Shown here one piece after another: positions 15,765-24,417 of a stretch of 64,000 nucleotides of DNA. The position numbers and the translations under genes were made by a program. The notes under the pieces were generated by a model. The model made no database searches, was not told the DNA's origin, and was given only the letters and a program-made list of their open reading frames with translations. Source of the DNA: Euryarchaeota archaeon SCGC AAA252-I15 (GTDB taxonomy: Archaea > Altiarchaeota > Altiarchaeia > IMC4 > SCGC-AAA252-I15); contig AQSC01000060.1 of assembly GCA_000402775.1 (NCBI GenBank), positions 20,728 through 84,727 on the forward strand, read 5' to 3'. Numbering within the stretch: the first letter of the stretch is position 1; each line of letters opens with the position of its first letter.

Positions 15765-17084
15765 ATGCAAAAACAGGAGCCTAAACCACCGGATGAGGGA
15801 TTGACCGTCGCGAAAGCGGTGGAAAAGCTCGTTAAAGCGCTGGACAGGGAGGATGTGTCAGCCGAGATGACGTATCTCACAACCCAGGGTCCCGCAGCAG
15901 TACCCGCGCTTGGGGAAGCACTTAAAGAAGAAGCAGGTTTTCAGGGCTCGTCGATGGGAAGGCTCGCCGAAGCTCTCGCCCGGATAGCATCGGAAGGAAG
16001 CAACGAGCCAATCGATCTCATGCTCGACTGGATGGGAAGGGACATAACAGACTTATACGACCGCGACTCAAAAAGCGGCTACTGGTATGCGATTTTCTCC
16101 GGTGTATGCAGTAATCCCGCGCGGAAGCGCGAAGTCTTGCAGAGGATGGGGGAGGCTAGAAACGATGCAGACCACCCTTACAGAGAGCTTACTGCAGGAA
16201 ACCTCATCGCATACGAGAACGTGACGGAAAGAGATAGTGGGGAAGGCCCTGACGAAGCTGCGGAACAAATGCTTACCTCAGATTCACCTCAACAAAAATT
16301 CCCGGCAATAGAAGCGTTCACACACATAACAAAAGAACAGATTAGTGGTGGAAGAGTAAGCGAAGCCAGAGAGACTCTCGCAAAGGCAGCGCCCGCCATG
16401 CTCCAGACCGTGGCTGATTACGTTAAAACCGACAAGCCGACGCTTGAGATGGGCGGGTCAGTGGTAGGATTCACAGAACTCGCCCAAGAAGCGGCGAAAC
16501 TACCGCAGCCGGAGTGCTTTCACGCGCTCGGGATGATAGCAGACTGCATCCTAGATGCGGCACACGAAAACCCCGAGCTCGCAGACCCTGCGGCAAGGGT
16601 GCTCGGACGCGTGATTCCGGCGGAAGTCCCGGGTTTTGGGAAAACACTCGTCACGAAAGTGGCGGGCGAAGACGAGAAAAGCCCGGTGGCGTTGACGGCG
16701 CTCGCAGTCATGAAACCGGAGCAGCTTATCGGATGCGCCAACATAGCACACATGACGGAGATGACGCTCATCGGAACCGCCCTCCACCTGCAGGGGCCTA
16801 ATGCTTTCCTCTTGCTGGTGCATGAAATCGATTCGGGAGATCGGGAGCGCGTCGTCAAGGGCCTGACTCTAATGGCTGGTGTAGCTCGACACTTGCACGA
16901 TCCCGAAAGAAACCCCGAACGCGTTTTAGACAACCAGGGGACATACGATTTTCTTTTGGGGGGTGATATGGTTCAACATTTATCAGCCATAAGAAGTCCC
17001 GACGATGAAGGTCTAAATCATCACATTGACTTGTTCGAAAACATGTTAGACGAGTTAAGGCAAATGGGCCCGCCAGGCTCGTGA
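15765..17084 (+). CDS. HEAT-like helical repeat protein, array member 5
   Basis: A 439-residue paralog. An ATG at 15756 overlaps the previous stop, but the ATG at 15765 gives MQKQEPKPPDEG, matching the Met-x-Lys/Arg-Gln starts of its siblings, so I prefer it. The shared blocks are LTTQGPAAVPALGEALK with GRLAEALARIASEGSNEPI, and LADPAARVLGRVIPAEVPGF. It ends the array; the ribose-bisphosphate isomerase-like gene starts 35 bases later after its own spacer. Confidence 0.75.
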   Translation: MQKQEPKPPDEGLTVAKAVEKLVKALDREDVSAEMTYLTTQGPAAVPALGEALKEEAGFQGSSMGRLAEALARIASEGSNEPIDLMLDWMGRDITDLYDRDSKSGYWYAIFSGVCSNPARKREVLQRMGEARNDADHPYRELTAGNLIAYENVTERDSGEGPDEAAEQMLTSDSPQQKFPAIEAFTHITKEQISGGRVSEARETLAKAAPAMLQTVADYVKTDKPTLEMGGSVVGFTELAQEAAKLPQPECFHALGMIADCILDAAHENPELADPAARVLGRVIPAEVPGFGKTLVTKVAGEDEKSPVALTALAVMKPEQLIGCANIAHMTEMTLIGTALHLQGPNAFLLLVHEIDSGDRERVVKGLTLMAGVARHLHDPERNPERVLDNQGTYDFLLGGDMVQHLSAIRSPDDEGLNHHIDLFENMLDELRQMGPPGS

Positions 17085-17118
17085 GGAATTTTAATACCTG
17101 TTCTGTGATTACTTTACC

Positions 17119-18021
17119 ATGTCTGACGTTGATATTGTGGCGGAAAGCATTCGGAGCATGAAGGTTCGGGGTGCTCGAGACATCGCAGTCGCCGCAGCCC
17201 TTGCACTCAAGAAAATAGTGGATGAAGGAGGTAAGATACCGGAACTTGAACCTGCCGGCGAAAAACTCAAGGCTGCAAGGCCTAGCGCGATAGCACTTCC
17301 CAACGCCGTAAACTACGTCATGTATCTAGCCGACGGAAACAAAAGCTTGTCCGATGAGGAATTCAAGGAAAAGACCATGAAGGATATCGACGGATTCCTC
17401 GATCAGATGGCCAAGTCGGTGAAAAAAATCGCGGAAATCGGAGCTGAAATAATAAGGGAGGGGGAGACTCTTCTCACCCACTGTCAGAGTGACACCGTCT
17501 TTGAGATATTTTCGAAAGCGTGGGACGACGGGAAAAAAATCAAGGTCGTGTGCACTGAAGCACGGCCCAGACACCAAGGATACTTGACCGCCAGGAAATG
17601 CTCGGAACACGGGATTCCGACAACACTCGTGATTGATTCAGCAGTCCACTGGGCGATTCGCGAGCTTGACGTAGACAAGATTTTCGTGGGAGCCGACACG
17701 GTTTGCGCGAACGGCGACGTCGTAAACAAGGTGGGGACGAGCCAGATCGCGTTGTGCGCTGACGAGGCAGACATCGACTTTTTCGTCGCAGCCGACTCGC
17801 TAAAATTTTCCGCGGAAAGCATGATGGGAAGGATGGTGAACATTGAGGAGAGGGATACTTCAGAAGTCACAGAGATTCCTAACGTAACTATTCGAAACCC
17901 CGGCTTCGACGTGACCGAAGCCAAATACATCGACGCAATCATAACCGAAGAAGGAATCATGCCGCCGCAAGGAGCTTACCCGCTTCTCAAGGAAAAATAC
18001 GGTTGGGAGCTTAAAGGTTGA
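17119..18021 (+). CDS. Ribose-1,5-bisphosphate isomerase-like protein (eIF2B-alpha family)
   Basis: A 300-residue member of the MtnA/eIF2B-alpha/R15P isomerase family. The substrate-loop segments LTHCQSDTVFEIF, CTEARPRHQGYLTAR, KIFVGADTVCANGDVVNKVG and FVAADSLKF are present. The archaeal R15P isomerase turns ribose-1,5-bisphosphate into ribulose-1,5-bisphosphate in AMP salvage with AMP phosphorylase and type III RuBisCO. Neither of those partners is in the window, and archaeal aIF2B-like proteins of similar sequence exist, so the reaction is probable rather than certain. The downstream CorA gene overlaps its stop by 4 nt. Confidence 0.82.
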   Translation: MSDVDIVAESIRSMKVRGARDIAVAAALALKKIVDEGGKIPELEPAGEKLKAARPSAIALPNAVNYVMYLADGNKSLSDEEFKEKTMKDIDGFLDQMAKSVKKIAEIGAEIIREGETLLTHCQSDTVFEIFSKAWDDGKKIKVVCTEARPRHQGYLTARKCSEHGIPTTLVIDSAVHWAIRELDVDKIFVGADTVCANGDVVNKVGTSQIALCADEADIDFFVAADSLKFSAESMMGRMVNIEERDTSEVTEIPNVTIRNPGFDVTEAKYIDAIITEEGIMPPQGAYPLLKEKYGWELKG

Positions 18022-18935
18022 AGATGAACTTGGAAAGACTTGAAGTTAAAGGTAAGAAGGATAGTTACGTCTGGATTGACGTTGTCAAACCCTCCAAAGA
18101 GGAGTTGGACGAGTTGGGTGAAAAATACAACCTCCATCACCTGGCGCTTGAAGACTGTCTGAGCGAGCTGCAGCGGCCTAAGATTGAGGATTACGGAGAA
18201 TACTCTTTTGTTGTGGTAAAGCATTTGTCGTACAACCATAAATTGAGTAGAAGCCAGATGGCATTTTTTGTGGGGAAAGGATTCATCATCACAATCCACA
18301 AGGAGAAGATGGACTTCATCGATGAAATCAGAGAAAACAAGCTTTCACCGGGATCCTATAAGATCTCGGACACGCCAGACTACACGCTATACCTTCTGAT
18401 GGATAGGATCATAGACGACTACTTCAATGTCGAAGACAGTTTCTCCGATGAAATTGCGAAAATCGAGCAGACAGTAATTCGAAAGCCAACCAGGAAGGTC
18501 TTGGAAAACATCATGAAGACGAGGAGGGAACTCATAAAGTTTCGAAGGCACGTGAGTCCGCTCAGGGAGGTTTTGCACAACATGCAGGCGGGTGTTATGC
18601 CCGGGATTACGAAGGGAATGTCCTTCTATTTTAGGGATTTGCATGACCATACCGTCCGGATTATCGAGCTTACAGAAACTCAGAGAGAGCTTATTTCAGG
18701 GGTTCTTGAGACTTACCTTTCCTCTGCCTCCAATTCGATGAACGAGGTCATGAAGGTTTTAACCGTGCTCGCATCGTTTATTCTCGTTCCAACCTTGATT
18801 TCGGGGATTTACGGGATGAACTTCAAGTTCATGCCAGAGATTTCGTGGAGGCTGGGTTACCCCTTCGCACTGTGCCTTATGACTGCAAGCGCAATTTTCC
18901 TTTGGTTGTTCTTCAAGAGGAAGCAGTGGATTTAA
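18018..18935 (+). CDS. corA: CorA-type divalent cation channel
   Basis: A 305-residue Mg/Co/Ni transporter. The N-terminal two thirds form the cytoplasmic alpha/beta and long-helix funnel. Two C-terminal membrane helices follow, the first ending in the invariant GMN signature (SGIYGMNFKFMPE), the second ending with the basic FKRKQWI tail. The length and motif are normal. It is coupled by a 4-nt overlap to the upstream gene, and the half exchanger begins 6 nt after it. Confidence 0.95.
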   Translation: MKMNLERLEVKGKKDSYVWIDVVKPSKEELDELGEKYNLHHLALEDCLSELQRPKIEDYGEYSFVVVKHLSYNHKLSRSQMAFFVGKGFIITIHKEKMDFIDEIRENKLSPGSYKISDTPDYTLYLLMDRIIDDYFNVEDSFSDEIAKIEQTVIRKPTRKVLENIMKTRRELIKFRRHVSPLREVLHNMQAGVMPGITKGMSFYFRDLHDHTVRIIELTETQRELISGVLETYLSSASNSMNEVMKVLTVLASFILVPTLISGIYGMNFKFMPEISWRLGYPFALCLMTASAIFLWLFFKRKQWI

Positions 18936-18941
18936 AGTTAA

Positions 18942-19391
18942 ATGATTTCCGCAGTAATCTTCTTTCTAGGGGGGCTTGCACTCCTCCTTAAAGGCAGTGA
19001 CATGTTCGTCGACTCCTCAGTCCGGATTGCCAAGTACGCGGGAATTTCAGAGGTCGTTATAGGATTAACTTTGGTGGCGGTCGGCACGTCCCTTCCAGAG
19101 CTTGCCACCTCTGTCACGGCAGCATACTACGGGAACACGGGACTTGCCGTGGGAAACGTCGTCGAATCCAACATAGCAAACCTTTCGCTTGTCGTGGGAG
19201 TCTCTTCTTTCGTCTCTCCGATAATTATCCCGGAAACCTCGATTTCAGTCACAATACCGCTTATGATAATATTGTCTTTTGTGACCGTCCTGTTCATTCG
19301 TAGTGGATGGCAGGTTCGAAGGCGTGAGGGAGTCTTCTTCTTGATATCTTATGCTTCAATAATTATTTGGACGCTCCTAAGACTTAGATGA
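18942..19391 (+). CDS. Half-length CaCA (Na/Ca exchanger-like) membrane protein
   Basis: A 149-residue protein with about five membrane segments. It contains one alpha-repeat: GTSLPELATSVTAAYYG and GNVVESNIANLSLVVG. Full CaCA exchangers have two inverted copies of this repeat in about 300-350 residues. Here the frame ends after the first half, and the next 700 bases belong to a gene on the other strand. The usual GNxxGSN is changed to GNVVESN. It could function as a dimer of halves or be a decayed exchanger. Confidence 0.85.
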   Translation: MISAVIFFLGGLALLLKGSDMFVDSSVRIAKYAGISEVVIGLTLVAVGTSLPELATSVTAAYYGNTGLAVGNVVESNIANLSLVVGVSSFVSPIIIPETSISVTIPLMIILSFVTVLFIRSGWQVRRREGVFFLISYASIIIWTLLRLR

Positions 19392-19410
19392 AACCGGCAA
19401 AAATATTAGT

Positions 19411-20178
19411 TCACCTGATTATCGAGAAGATGAGGTTTAGTATATCATTAAACAACAGTTTAATCCAGCCGATGTATGGTAGCCTAACCCAACCCCTGGC
19501 CTTTAGCTGGGCTTCGTTTACGGGGAGCGCAATACCGCCGTTTAAGCCGCACTGGTCGGCTGAAGGATTATTGTCTCCTTTAGTCACATAGATGTTATAG
19601 GAACCACTGTCAGGGTATTTCGTATACGGGCATCCTTCAAGGCCTTCCCTGCACACCTTAATGTTTTGGATTGTTTTCTTGATCGTTTGATCGGTAAGAC
19701 AGACTAGAGCTCCTTCTGTCTGAACTACTTCCTCATTGTTTACTGTGATTACACCCACCACCCGGTGGATTATCGGCTCTGTGGAGGAATACTGGTGCAA
19801 GTGAGCCAAGTCCCTCTCATAGATCACGACGTCTCCAAGTTTTGTGTCTGGAATGATGTGGTATTTGCCGGGTGAGACCGTGAAGATCATGTCCCCGCGG
19901 GCGAAACCGTTTTGAAATTTAAATGAGTCTATTACTGAGGGGTCGTCAAGGTTGTCTGCAAGCCAGGTGTGCCATCCACCCCCGACATGTAGCATGCTGC
20001 CTGAGGTTACGACGACCAGGGGTACAAGGGTTTTTGAGCCGAAAAGCATTTTCAAAACGATGATTAAGACGAGTACTGTCACTCCAACTTCTATCAAGTC
20101 CTTGATCCAAAGCCATAGAGTATTTAGTAAACCGGTTTTTTTGCTTTCATCAGCCCTGAAATTCTGTCCGCCATTCAT
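19411..20178 (-). CDS. Signal peptidase I, archaeal/ER type (S26B)
   Basis: A 255-residue membrane protease that removes Sec signal peptides. An N-terminal membrane helix (VGVTVLVLIIVLKMLFG) is followed by the catalytic Ser in TSGSMLHVGGG (S61), GDMIFTV, and the His general base in EPIIHRVVGV (H138), as in archaeal and ER enzymes, instead of the bacterial Lys. GDNNPSADQ is the conserved substrate-binding box. A second hydrophobic segment near the C-terminus (YIGWIKLLFNDILNLIFSII) gives a second anchor. It is monocistronic and divergent from argD. Confidence 0.92.
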   Translation of the reverse strand: MNGGQNFRADESKKTGLLNTLWLWIKDLIEVGVTVLVLIIVLKMLFGSKTLVPLVVVTSGSMLHVGGGWHTWLADNLDDPSVIDSFKFQNGFARGDMIFTVSPGKYHIIPDTKLGDVVIYERDLAHLHQYSSTEPIIHRVVGVITVNNEEVVQTEGALVCLTDQTIKKTIQNIKVCREGLEGCPYTKYPDSGSYNIYVTKGDNNPSADQCGLNGGIALPVNEAQLKARGWVRLPYIGWIKLLFNDILNLIFSIIR

Positions 20179-20220
20179 TTTAAAAAGATTTTATTAATTG
20201 CAATCTCATGAATAAAAGAC

Positions 20221-21342
20221 ATGGATTTTAAGGGACTTGAAAAAGAGGTTTACGCGAATGTGTTTAAAAGGCTTCCATTATTGATTACTTCAGGAAGCGG
20301 AAGCTACGTGTGGGATGATGACGGAAGGAAGTACCTCGACTTTTACGCGGGGATTGCCGTAAACTGCCTAGGCCACGCACACCCCCGCCTTACGAAAGTG
20401 ATCGAAGAGCAGTATAAAAAACTCGCTCATGTTTCAAACTGGGTTTATACGAAGCCGCAGCTTGAACTCGCTGAAAAGCTTTTGGATTTGACGGGACTGG
20501 AAAAAGTTTTTTTTACGAACGACGGCTCCGAGTCTGTTGAATGCGCGCTGAAACTGTCCCTGGCAAATTCAGGTAAAAGCGAGTTTATTGCCATGAAGCA
20601 TGCGTTTCACGGGCGGACTTTAGGAGCTCTCTCTCTCACATGGGGGGACAATTACGTCGACCCCTTCTCACAGTACATGAAGAGGGCTACTTTCGTGGAT
20701 TACGGTAACGTAGATGCAGTGAGCGAGGCTATCGGCAATGATACGTCGGGTGTTTTCGTCGAACCCGTTCAGGGCGAGGCTGGAGTCCTCGTGCCTCCGA
20801 GAGGGTACTTGAAGGCTCTTGCCGATGTGACTGAGGATAAGGGAGTGCATTTGATAGTCGATGAAGTGCAAACCGGTTTCGGGCGGACTGGTAAGATGTT
20901 CGCCTTCGAACACGAAAAGATTAAGCCGGACATCCTCTGTCTTTCAAAGGCTATGGGCAACGGCTTTCCAATCGGTGCTTGCATTTATGAGGGCATGGAT
21001 TTTTCCGGGGGACAACACGGAGGTACTTTCCTTGGAAGCCCGCTTGCGTGCGCGGTAGCCAGTGAAGTAATAAGTGTCATCGAGGATGAGAACCTTGTTG
21101 AGAATTCAAGGATTATGGGAGAATACCTTGAAGAGGAGATTTCAGGGTTAGGTTTAAAATCTCATGGAATCGGGTTAATGAGGGGTGTAGACGTAGCTGA
21201 CGGTGAAAAGGCCGTGTTGGATTTGATCGCGAAAGGAGTCTTAACCATTTATTCGAAAAATGTGGTCCGAGTATTGCCTGCGCTTAATATAGGGAAAAAA
21301 CATATTAATGAATTCATTGAAGCACTCTCAGAGGTGATTTAG
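20221..21342 (+). CDS. argD: Class III aminotransferase, acetylornithine/LysJ type
   Basis: A 373-residue PLP enzyme. FTNDGSESVECALKL, KHAFHGRTLGALSLT, VDEVQTGFGRTGKMFAFE and the PLP-lysine motif LSKAMGNGFPIGA are all present. These transaminate N-acetylornithine in arginine synthesis, or the LysW-bound semialdehyde in the alternative lysine pathway; archaeal enzymes are often bifunctional. No other arg or lys genes are adjacent, so the choice is open. The downstream 4Fe-4S gene begins 3 nt after its stop. Confidence 0.9.
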   Translation: MDFKGLEKEVYANVFKRLPLLITSGSGSYVWDDDGRKYLDFYAGIAVNCLGHAHPRLTKVIEEQYKKLAHVSNWVYTKPQLELAEKLLDLTGLEKVFFTNDGSESVECALKLSLANSGKSEFIAMKHAFHGRTLGALSLTWGDNYVDPFSQYMKRATFVDYGNVDAVSEAIGNDTSGVFVEPVQGEAGVLVPPRGYLKALADVTEDKGVHLIVDEVQTGFGRTGKMFAFEHEKIKPDILCLSKAMGNGFPIGACIYEGMDFSGGQHGGTFLGSPLACAVASEVISVIEDENLVENSRIMGEYLEEEISGLGLKSHGIGLMRGVDVADGEKAVLDLIAKGVLTIYSKNVVRVLPALNIGKKHINEFIEALSEVI

Positions 21343-21345
21343 GAT

Positions 21346-21540
21346 ATGTTAGACCATGACCTTGTTGCAAGGATTTACGTGAAGCTTCCGCTGACAGACT
21401 GTGGCGAGTGTGGACTACCCACATGCAGGGAGTTCGCCGAAAAAATAGTGGTCGGAGAGAAAACAGTTTTTGACTGCACCCAATTGGAAAACGACATTGC
21501 GCAAGAGATATCGCTTATGATCGACGAGTACTTGAGATGA
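21346..21540 (+). CDS. Small 4Fe-4S-domain protein (CdhD/CdhE-type N-terminal domain)
   Basis: A 64-residue protein with TDCGECGLPTCREFAEKIV and a fourth Cys in VFDCTQLE, the cysteine pattern of the four-cysteine 4Fe-4S domain found at the N-terminus of the acetyl-CoA decarbonylase corrinoid subunit and in RnfB-like proteins. Here it stands alone, presumably as a small electron carrier or cluster donor. It overlaps the following Dcd-family gene by 4 nt (ATGA), so the two are likely translated together. Confidence 0.85.
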   Translation: MLDHDLVARIYVKLPLTDCGECGLPTCREFAEKIVVGEKTVFDCTQLENDIAQEISLMIDEYLR

Positions 21541-22025
21541 TTCTGAGTGCAAGCGAGATAAAAAAAAGGGTTGATTCAGACGGACTCATCTCAGACTATT
21601 CTGACAACAGTCTTGAAAGTTGCGGATACGACCTCCGATTCAAAAAAGCATACAAAATCGAGTCCGATTCGTTTATGGGTGTATCCGAGCGGAAAACCCC
21701 TGAAGTAGCCGAGATTTTAGTAGACCCGATTGTAATTAAGCCTAAAGAATACATCCTGGTTGAATCCATTGAGGCGGTGAACATGCCGGATGATCTTATG
21801 GCAAGAATCCTCCCGAGGTCGAGCATATTTAGGATGGGCTGCATTCTAGCGACTGCAGTGGTTGACCCTGGATTTCAGGGAACACTGACGATGGGGTTAT
21901 CCAACCAGTCGGAATACGATTTCACTCTGGAGAAAAAATCCAGGATAGCCCAAATAGTATTCGAAAAAGTCGAAGGAGAAACCGCCCTGTATGACGGGAA
22001 ATACCAAGGCGGGAAAATCGTATGA
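21537..22025 (+). CDS. dCTP deaminase/dUTPase-family protein with altered active-site motif
   Basis: A 162-residue trimeric-fold protein of the Dcd/Dut family. The conserved elements are SLESCGYDLRF, the PRSSIFRMG nucleotide-binding motif, VDPGFQGTLTMGLSN, and the C-terminal YDGKYQGG. In characterised dCTP deaminases the segment after the DPG motif reads (V/L)xLE(F/L)xN, where Glu is the deaminating general base; here the position reads Gly (LTMGLSN). If the alignment is right the protein may be a dUTPase or nucleotide-binding protein rather than a deaminase. The gene overlaps the 4Fe-4S gene. Confidence 0.8.
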   Translation: MILSASEIKKRVDSDGLISDYSDNSLESCGYDLRFKKAYKIESDSFMGVSERKTPEVAEILVDPIVIKPKEYILVESIEAVNMPDDLMARILPRSSIFRMGCILATAVVDPGFQGTLTMGLSNQSEYDFTLEKKSRIAQIVFEKVEGETALYDGKYQGGKIV

Positions 22026-22070
22026 CTTACCCCCCTTAAACCGCAACTTCTTAAACGACTTGTATAGGTA

Positions 22071-23036
22071 CTAGACTGCTTCAATCGTGGATGGAGGCTT
22101 CGACCCGATGTTGTAGGTAACGCTCACAACGCCGGGTACCTCGCCGGTAATCCTTTCAGCAAGTTTTGAAAGCGTCTTGAAAGACAGTTCGGTGGGCGTT
22201 GCAGTTCTTGCGTCAACACTATCCCAGCAACGAACCTCAATCTGCAAGCCGAAATCCCTCGCACCATCCCGCATGCCAGTGACCTTATCCTCATGCAAAA
22301 TCGCCAGATACTGGAAAGCCGAAGTGTTGGAAAGCTCTTCCTCGACGATCACGGTCGCCTTCCGGACCAGCTCAACCCTCTCCGAAGTCGCCTCACCGAT
22401 AACCCTTGCAGACAAGGCAGGACCTGGGAAGGGCATCCTATTGTAGATGGACTCTGGCAGGCCCAACGCTTGGCCAACCTTTCGGACACCGTCTTTTCGA
22501 AGCTGAACGAGCGGTTCGATGATGTTGTAGCCGAAAGCGTCGTTAGGGTCTATGCCCAATTGCTCGAAGACGTTGTGCTGTCTTTTTATGCCGGCGACTG
22601 TTTCGTCCACGTCCGTTAAGATTGTCCCTTGAAGTAGGTGTTTCGCGCCGCTTTCTTTCACGAGTTTTCCGAACACGTCCTTGTAGAAGGTTTGGGTTAT
22701 GGCCTCCCTCTTCTCCTCAGGATCGGTCACTCCCGAAAGTGCGTCGAAGAACTGTTTTTTAGCGTCAACCACTTCCACGGAAACTCCCAAATCCGCAAAC
22801 ACTCCGACTATTTCTTCGGCTTCACCCTCCCTCATGAGACCGTTTTCGATGAAAATCGTTTTAAGCCTTCCCCCCAAAGCCTTGTGGGCGAGAAGGGTGA
22901 CTACGGAGGAGTCTACTCCACCAGACAATGCATTAATCGCGACTCCGTCACCGACTACGGATGCGATCTTGTCAGCCTGCACTTTAATAAATTTCTCGGC
23001 ATCCAAATCCCTAATACTTATTTCAGTTACATCCAT
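22071..23036 (-). CDS. guaAb: GMP synthetase, PP-loop ATPase subunit B
   Basis: A 321-residue enzyme that aminates XMP to GMP with ammonia from a separate glutaminase subunit, the two-subunit archaeal arrangement. The PP-loop LSGGVDSSV lies at residues 38-45, followed by QGTILTDV and DLRDGARDFG-type GMP synthase dimerisation motifs (MRDGARDFGLQIEVRCWDS). The C-terminal YNIGSKPPSTIEA is typical; bacterial homologs end in Glu-Trp-Glu instead. The glutaminase subunit GuaAa is not in the window. YjbQ lies just upstream of its C-terminal neighbour on the same strand. Confidence 0.93.
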   Translation of the reverse strand: MDVTEISIRDLDAEKFIKVQADKIASVVGDGVAINALSGGVDSSVVTLLAHKALGGRLKTIFIENGLMREGEAEEIVGVFADLGVSVEVVDAKKQFFDALSGVTDPEEKREAITQTFYKDVFGKLVKESGAKHLLQGTILTDVDETVAGIKRQHNVFEQLGIDPNDAFGYNIIEPLVQLRKDGVRKVGQALGLPESIYNRMPFPGPALSARVIGEATSERVELVRKATVIVEEELSNTSAFQYLAILHEDKVTGMRDGARDFGLQIEVRCWDSVDARTATPTELSFKTLSKLAERITGEVPGVVSVTYNIGSKPPSTIEAV

Positions 23037-23059
23037 CCCTAAAACACCTCATATTCAAT

Positions 23060-23479
23060 TTAATCACCAACAATTTTCACGACAAGCAATCTATCCCTGC
23101 CCCTTGTATCAAGTTCTAAAAAGACTATCTGCTGCCACGTGCCAAGTACTGGCTTTCCATCAGATACTGGGACGGTGATGTCTGGACCTAGGATGGTCGC
23201 CCGAACATGACTTCTGCCGTTGTCGCAACCCCACGTTTGATTGTGCTTATAGTCAATGTCACTCGGAGAAAACCGCTCGAAAGCTTCGGGCATGTCTTGC
23301 ATAAGACCAGGCTCGAATTCAATAGTTGAGAGAGCTCCGGTCGAGCCGGGACAGAAGATTAGGCAGATGCCGTCCTTGATTTTTGACGTGATGATTTCCT
23401 CGGCAACTTGATTTGTGATGTCTACGATCTCCCCCTCCCTCCTGGTCGTAATCCTAATGTCTGATGAAAAAGTAGTCAT
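23060..23479 (-). CDS. YjbQ/UPF0047 family protein
   Basis: A 139-residue protein with the YjbQ signature: DGICLIFCPGSTGALSTIE, HNQTWGCDNGRSHVRATILG with its conserved His residues, and GTWQQIVFLELDTRGRDR. Bacterial members show weak thiamin-phosphate synthase activity in complementation, but the true role is unsettled. The gene overlaps the stop of the shikimate kinase gene by 4 nt, so it is translationally coupled to it. Confidence 0.93.
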   Translation of the reverse strand: MTTFSSDIRITTRREGEIVDITNQVAEEIITSKIKDGICLIFCPGSTGALSTIEFEPGLMQDMPEAFERFSPSDIDYKHNQTWGCDNGRSHVRATILGPDITVPVSDGKPVLGTWQQIVFLELDTRGRDRLLVVKIVGD

Positions 23480-24384
23480 TTCAAAATCCTGGCTGCGCGA
23501 TTGTTAGTCTTAGCCTCAACAACAGTACCATCAAATGATCGCCAAGCATCCTTAACGTCGTCGACTGAATCATCAGCCAAGGCGACCACTGAGGGTCCAG
23601 TGCCGGATAGGCCTGCAGCCAAAGCTCCCGCCTTCAAAGCCTCGATCGCGATGTTCGGATCCTGTCCGAAAATCAAGGAGTGCATGAGACCGTTAATCGT
23701 TATTGCGGGATAAATCCTTCCCTCCTTCGCAGTGTTCCAGGCGAAATCGATTTCCCGTGCAATAGATTTGACTTTGCCTACGTCCACGCCACCAGAATAA
23801 ATCTTTCCTTCAGGAAGGAAAACCAAAACTGTGAGATCCTCCATTTCCCCGGAAGCCACTATCGCCTTTGCCTTATTGTCTGTCACAGTATAGCCCCCAA
23901 AATATGAGGCTGAAGCATCATCGAAGGCGCCGGTAACCGTAACCTTAGCATCAAATGCAGCCTGAATCCCAGTCTTGATTATGGAAACCGGGTCAACAGG
24001 CATATTCCGTAAAATAATCTTTAGACTACCATCCTCTTCAACCAGCTCACCATGCTCTTTAGCAAGCGCCCCCATAAGAGCGAGCGTTGTGGCGTTTGCG
24101 GCCGTGCTCGAGCTTTTAAGCCCGGCGGCTATGGGAATGTTCGATTCGGTTTCGACGTCGGCTCCGTAGGAGTGGTCGAAGCGTTCCATGACGCGTTTAA
24201 CGCAAGACTCTAGAAGGAGCGTGTTTTCGTCGGGGTGGCCAATAATTTTTGCGTTTACTACTCCGTCGTCGCGGAGTTTCACGGTCGCCTTAGTCTCAAG
24301 GTCGACGCCGAACGCCCCTCCCTTGCCGGTTGCGAAAGCGCAGATGATTGTCGCGGCCCCGTGTGAAACAGCAGAAGATTCCAT
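23476..24384 (-). CDS. aroK: Shikimate kinase, archaeal GHMP type
   Basis: A 302-residue GHMP-superfamily kinase that phosphorylates shikimate with ATP. It is unrelated to bacterial P-loop AroK. The ATP-binding motif PIAAGLKSSSTAANATTLA (starting near residue 85) and the C-terminal GALAAGLSGTGPSVVAL glycine-rich motif are clear. The promoter is probably the CTTAAATA box 26 nt upstream. Other aromatic-pathway genes in the window are DHQ synthase II, TyrA and TrpE. Confidence 0.93.
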   Translation of the reverse strand: MESSAVSHGAATIICAFATGKGGAFGVDLETKATVKLRDDGVVNAKIIGHPDENTLLLESCVKRVMERFDHSYGADVETESNIPIAAGLKSSSTAANATTLALMGALAKEHGELVEEDGSLKIILRNMPVDPVSIIKTGIQAAFDAKVTVTGAFDDASASYFGGYTVTDNKAKAIVASGEMEDLTVLVFLPEGKIYSGGVDVGKVKSIAREIDFAWNTAKEGRIYPAITINGLMHSLIFGQDPNIAIEALKAGALAAGLSGTGPSVVALADDSVDDVKDAWRSFDGTVVEAKTNNRAARILK

Positions 24385-24409
24385 TCCCGTAAGTATTGTA
24401 TACTGACAC

Positions 24410-24417
24410 TATTTAAG
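24410..24417 (-). promoter_or_regulatory. TATA box of the shikimate kinase operon
   Basis: On the minus strand CTTAAATA ends 26 nt before the ATG at 24384, which predicts a leaderless mRNA. The box lies inside the last codons of the upstream ketopantoate-reductase pseudogene region. Confidence 0.6.

Noticed and set aside
16520..16933. Minus-strand 137-codon frame in HEAT array member 5
   Set aside because: Antisense to a paralogous coding gene; Ser/Arg/Pro-rich.
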